Shown here one piece after another: positions 22,606 to 22,968 of a stretch of DNA of 22,968 nucleotides. How positions within the stretch are numbered: the stretch's first letter is position 1; each line of letters begins with the position of its first letter. The notes below the pieces were generated by a model. The model was not told where the DNA came from, did no database searches, and saw only the letters and a program-made list of their open reading frames with translations. Source of the stretch: an uncultured Bacteroidales bacterium (GTDB lineage: Bacteria > Bacteroidota > Bacteroidia > Bacteroidales > Bacteroidaceae); NCBI GenBank assembly GCA_937916465.1, contig CALFTK010000046.1, forward strand, positions 1 to 22,968. Direction: 5' to 3'. Position numbers and translations under genes: made by a program.

Positions 22606-22610
22606 GGAGG
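22606..22610 (+). promoter_or_regulatory. murA: Shine-Dalgarno that fixes the murA start
   Basis: GGAGG lies 5 bases before a TTG codon at 22616, from which the MurA reading frame begins. No ATG with a better context precedes the conserved region, so TTG is the likely start codon. Confidence 0.75.
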
Positions 22611-22615
22611 CTAAA

Positions 22616-22968
22616 TTGGTAGAAAGATTTTATATAAAAGGTGGAACCCCATTAAAGGGTGAAGTTTGTATAGGTGGTGCTAAAAACTCTGTATTAAAGT
22701 TAATGGCAGCAGCTATTTTAGCAAAAGGCGAATCAAAAATTTATAATGTACCTGATTTGACTGACGTTGAGATTATGCTTAGTGTAATTGCTCAATTAGG
22801 TGCAAAAACAGGTTATAACAAAGAAGAAAAATCATTAACAATTGATGCAACAGATATTACAAATATCACAGCAAGTTATGAATTAGTAAGTAAAATGAGA
22901 GCATCTTTCATTGTTTTAGGTGCTTTGGTTTCTCGTTGTAAAGAAGCTAGAGTTGCATTACCTGGTGG
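22616..22968 (+). CDS. murA: UDP-N-acetylglucosamine 1-carboxyvinyltransferase, partial
   Basis: The first 117 codons of MurA, which catalyses the first committed step of peptidoglycan synthesis (transfer of enolpyruvate from PEP to UDP-GlcNAc). The frame starts at TTG. The N-terminus reads VERFYIKGGTPLKGEVCIGG and then AKNSVLKLMAAAILAKGESK, where Lys23-Asn24 match the catalytic Lys22-Asn23 of E. coli. LTDVEIMLSVIAQLGAK and KMRASFIVLGALVSR follow. The window ends inside LPGG, just before the expected catalytic loop Cys (Cys115 in E. coli). Codon use is strongly A/T-ending, unlike the left part of the window. The source may be a low-GC gut bacterium (Gastranaerophilales is one guess). Confidence 0.93.
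   Translation, partial: MVERFYIKGGTPLKGEVCIGGAKNSVLKLMAAAILAKGESKIYNVPDLTDVEIMLSVIAQLGAKTGYNKEEKSLTIDATDITNITASYELVSKMRASFIVLGALVSRCKEARVALPG

Noticed and set aside
1..22968. CRISPR array, tRNA or rRNA genes, prophage, or a novel defence system
   Set aside because: I read both strands and saw no spaced direct repeats, no tRNA- or rRNA-like segment and no phage or defence genes.

Overview
Positions 1 to about 21,760 look like a member of the Bacteroidales (phylum Bacteroidota), probably a gut-type relative of Bacteroides. The evidence is the fused str-S10-spc-alpha ribosomal protein gene order, with map-infA-rpmJ after secY and neither tuf nor adk. The promoters also have the Bacteroidetes form (TTTG at -33, TAnnTTTG at -7) and most genes lack a Shine-Dalgarno sequence. 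The genus cannot be read from the sequence alone.

Layout. Positions 1-156 hold the end of the big operon: a terminator at 106-134 and a promoter at 12-43 for a gene lying off the left edge. From 18,126 down to 157 on the minus strand run 33 tightly packed genes: rpsL, rpsG, fusA, rpsJ, rplC, rplD, rplW, rplB, rpsS, rplV, rpsC, rplP, rpmC, rpsQ, rplN, rplX, rplE, rpsN, rpsH, rplF, rplR, rpsE, rpmD, rplO, secY, map, infA, rpmJ, rpsM, rpsK, rpsD, rpoA, rplQ. They make ribosomal proteins, EF-G, IF-1, the SecY channel, methionine aminopeptidase and the RNA polymerase alpha subunit. A canonical Bacteroidetes promoter (18,183-18,213) drives them. The only sizeable internal gaps are rpsL-rpsG and fusA-rpsJ, and both carry inverted repeats that could be regulatory. 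Upstream is a small DUF3467 gene with its own promoter and terminator.

On the plus strand, 18,977-20,419 encodes a XylE-like proton:sugar symporter with a strong terminator. A secreted GH51-type alpha-L-arabinofuranosidase starts at 20,563. Together they suggest pentose or arabinoxylan use. The GH51 gene breaks off before its catalytic domain.

Around 21,740-21,770 the sequence changes character. G+C drops sharply, codon use becomes very AT-rich, and promoter grammar switches to sigma70 type with a clear Shine-Dalgarno. What follows is one unrecognised minus-strand gene and the first 117 codons of murA, cut by the right edge. The simplest reading is a chimeric assembly join to a different, low-GC gut bacterium. 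A real transfer cannot be excluded from sequence alone.

I found no new multi-gene system. The items most worth a second look are the join, an extra hydrophobic N-terminus on SecY, the fusA-rpsJ hairpin, the inverted repeat over the -33 element of the str promoter, and the free-standing DUF3467 gene.
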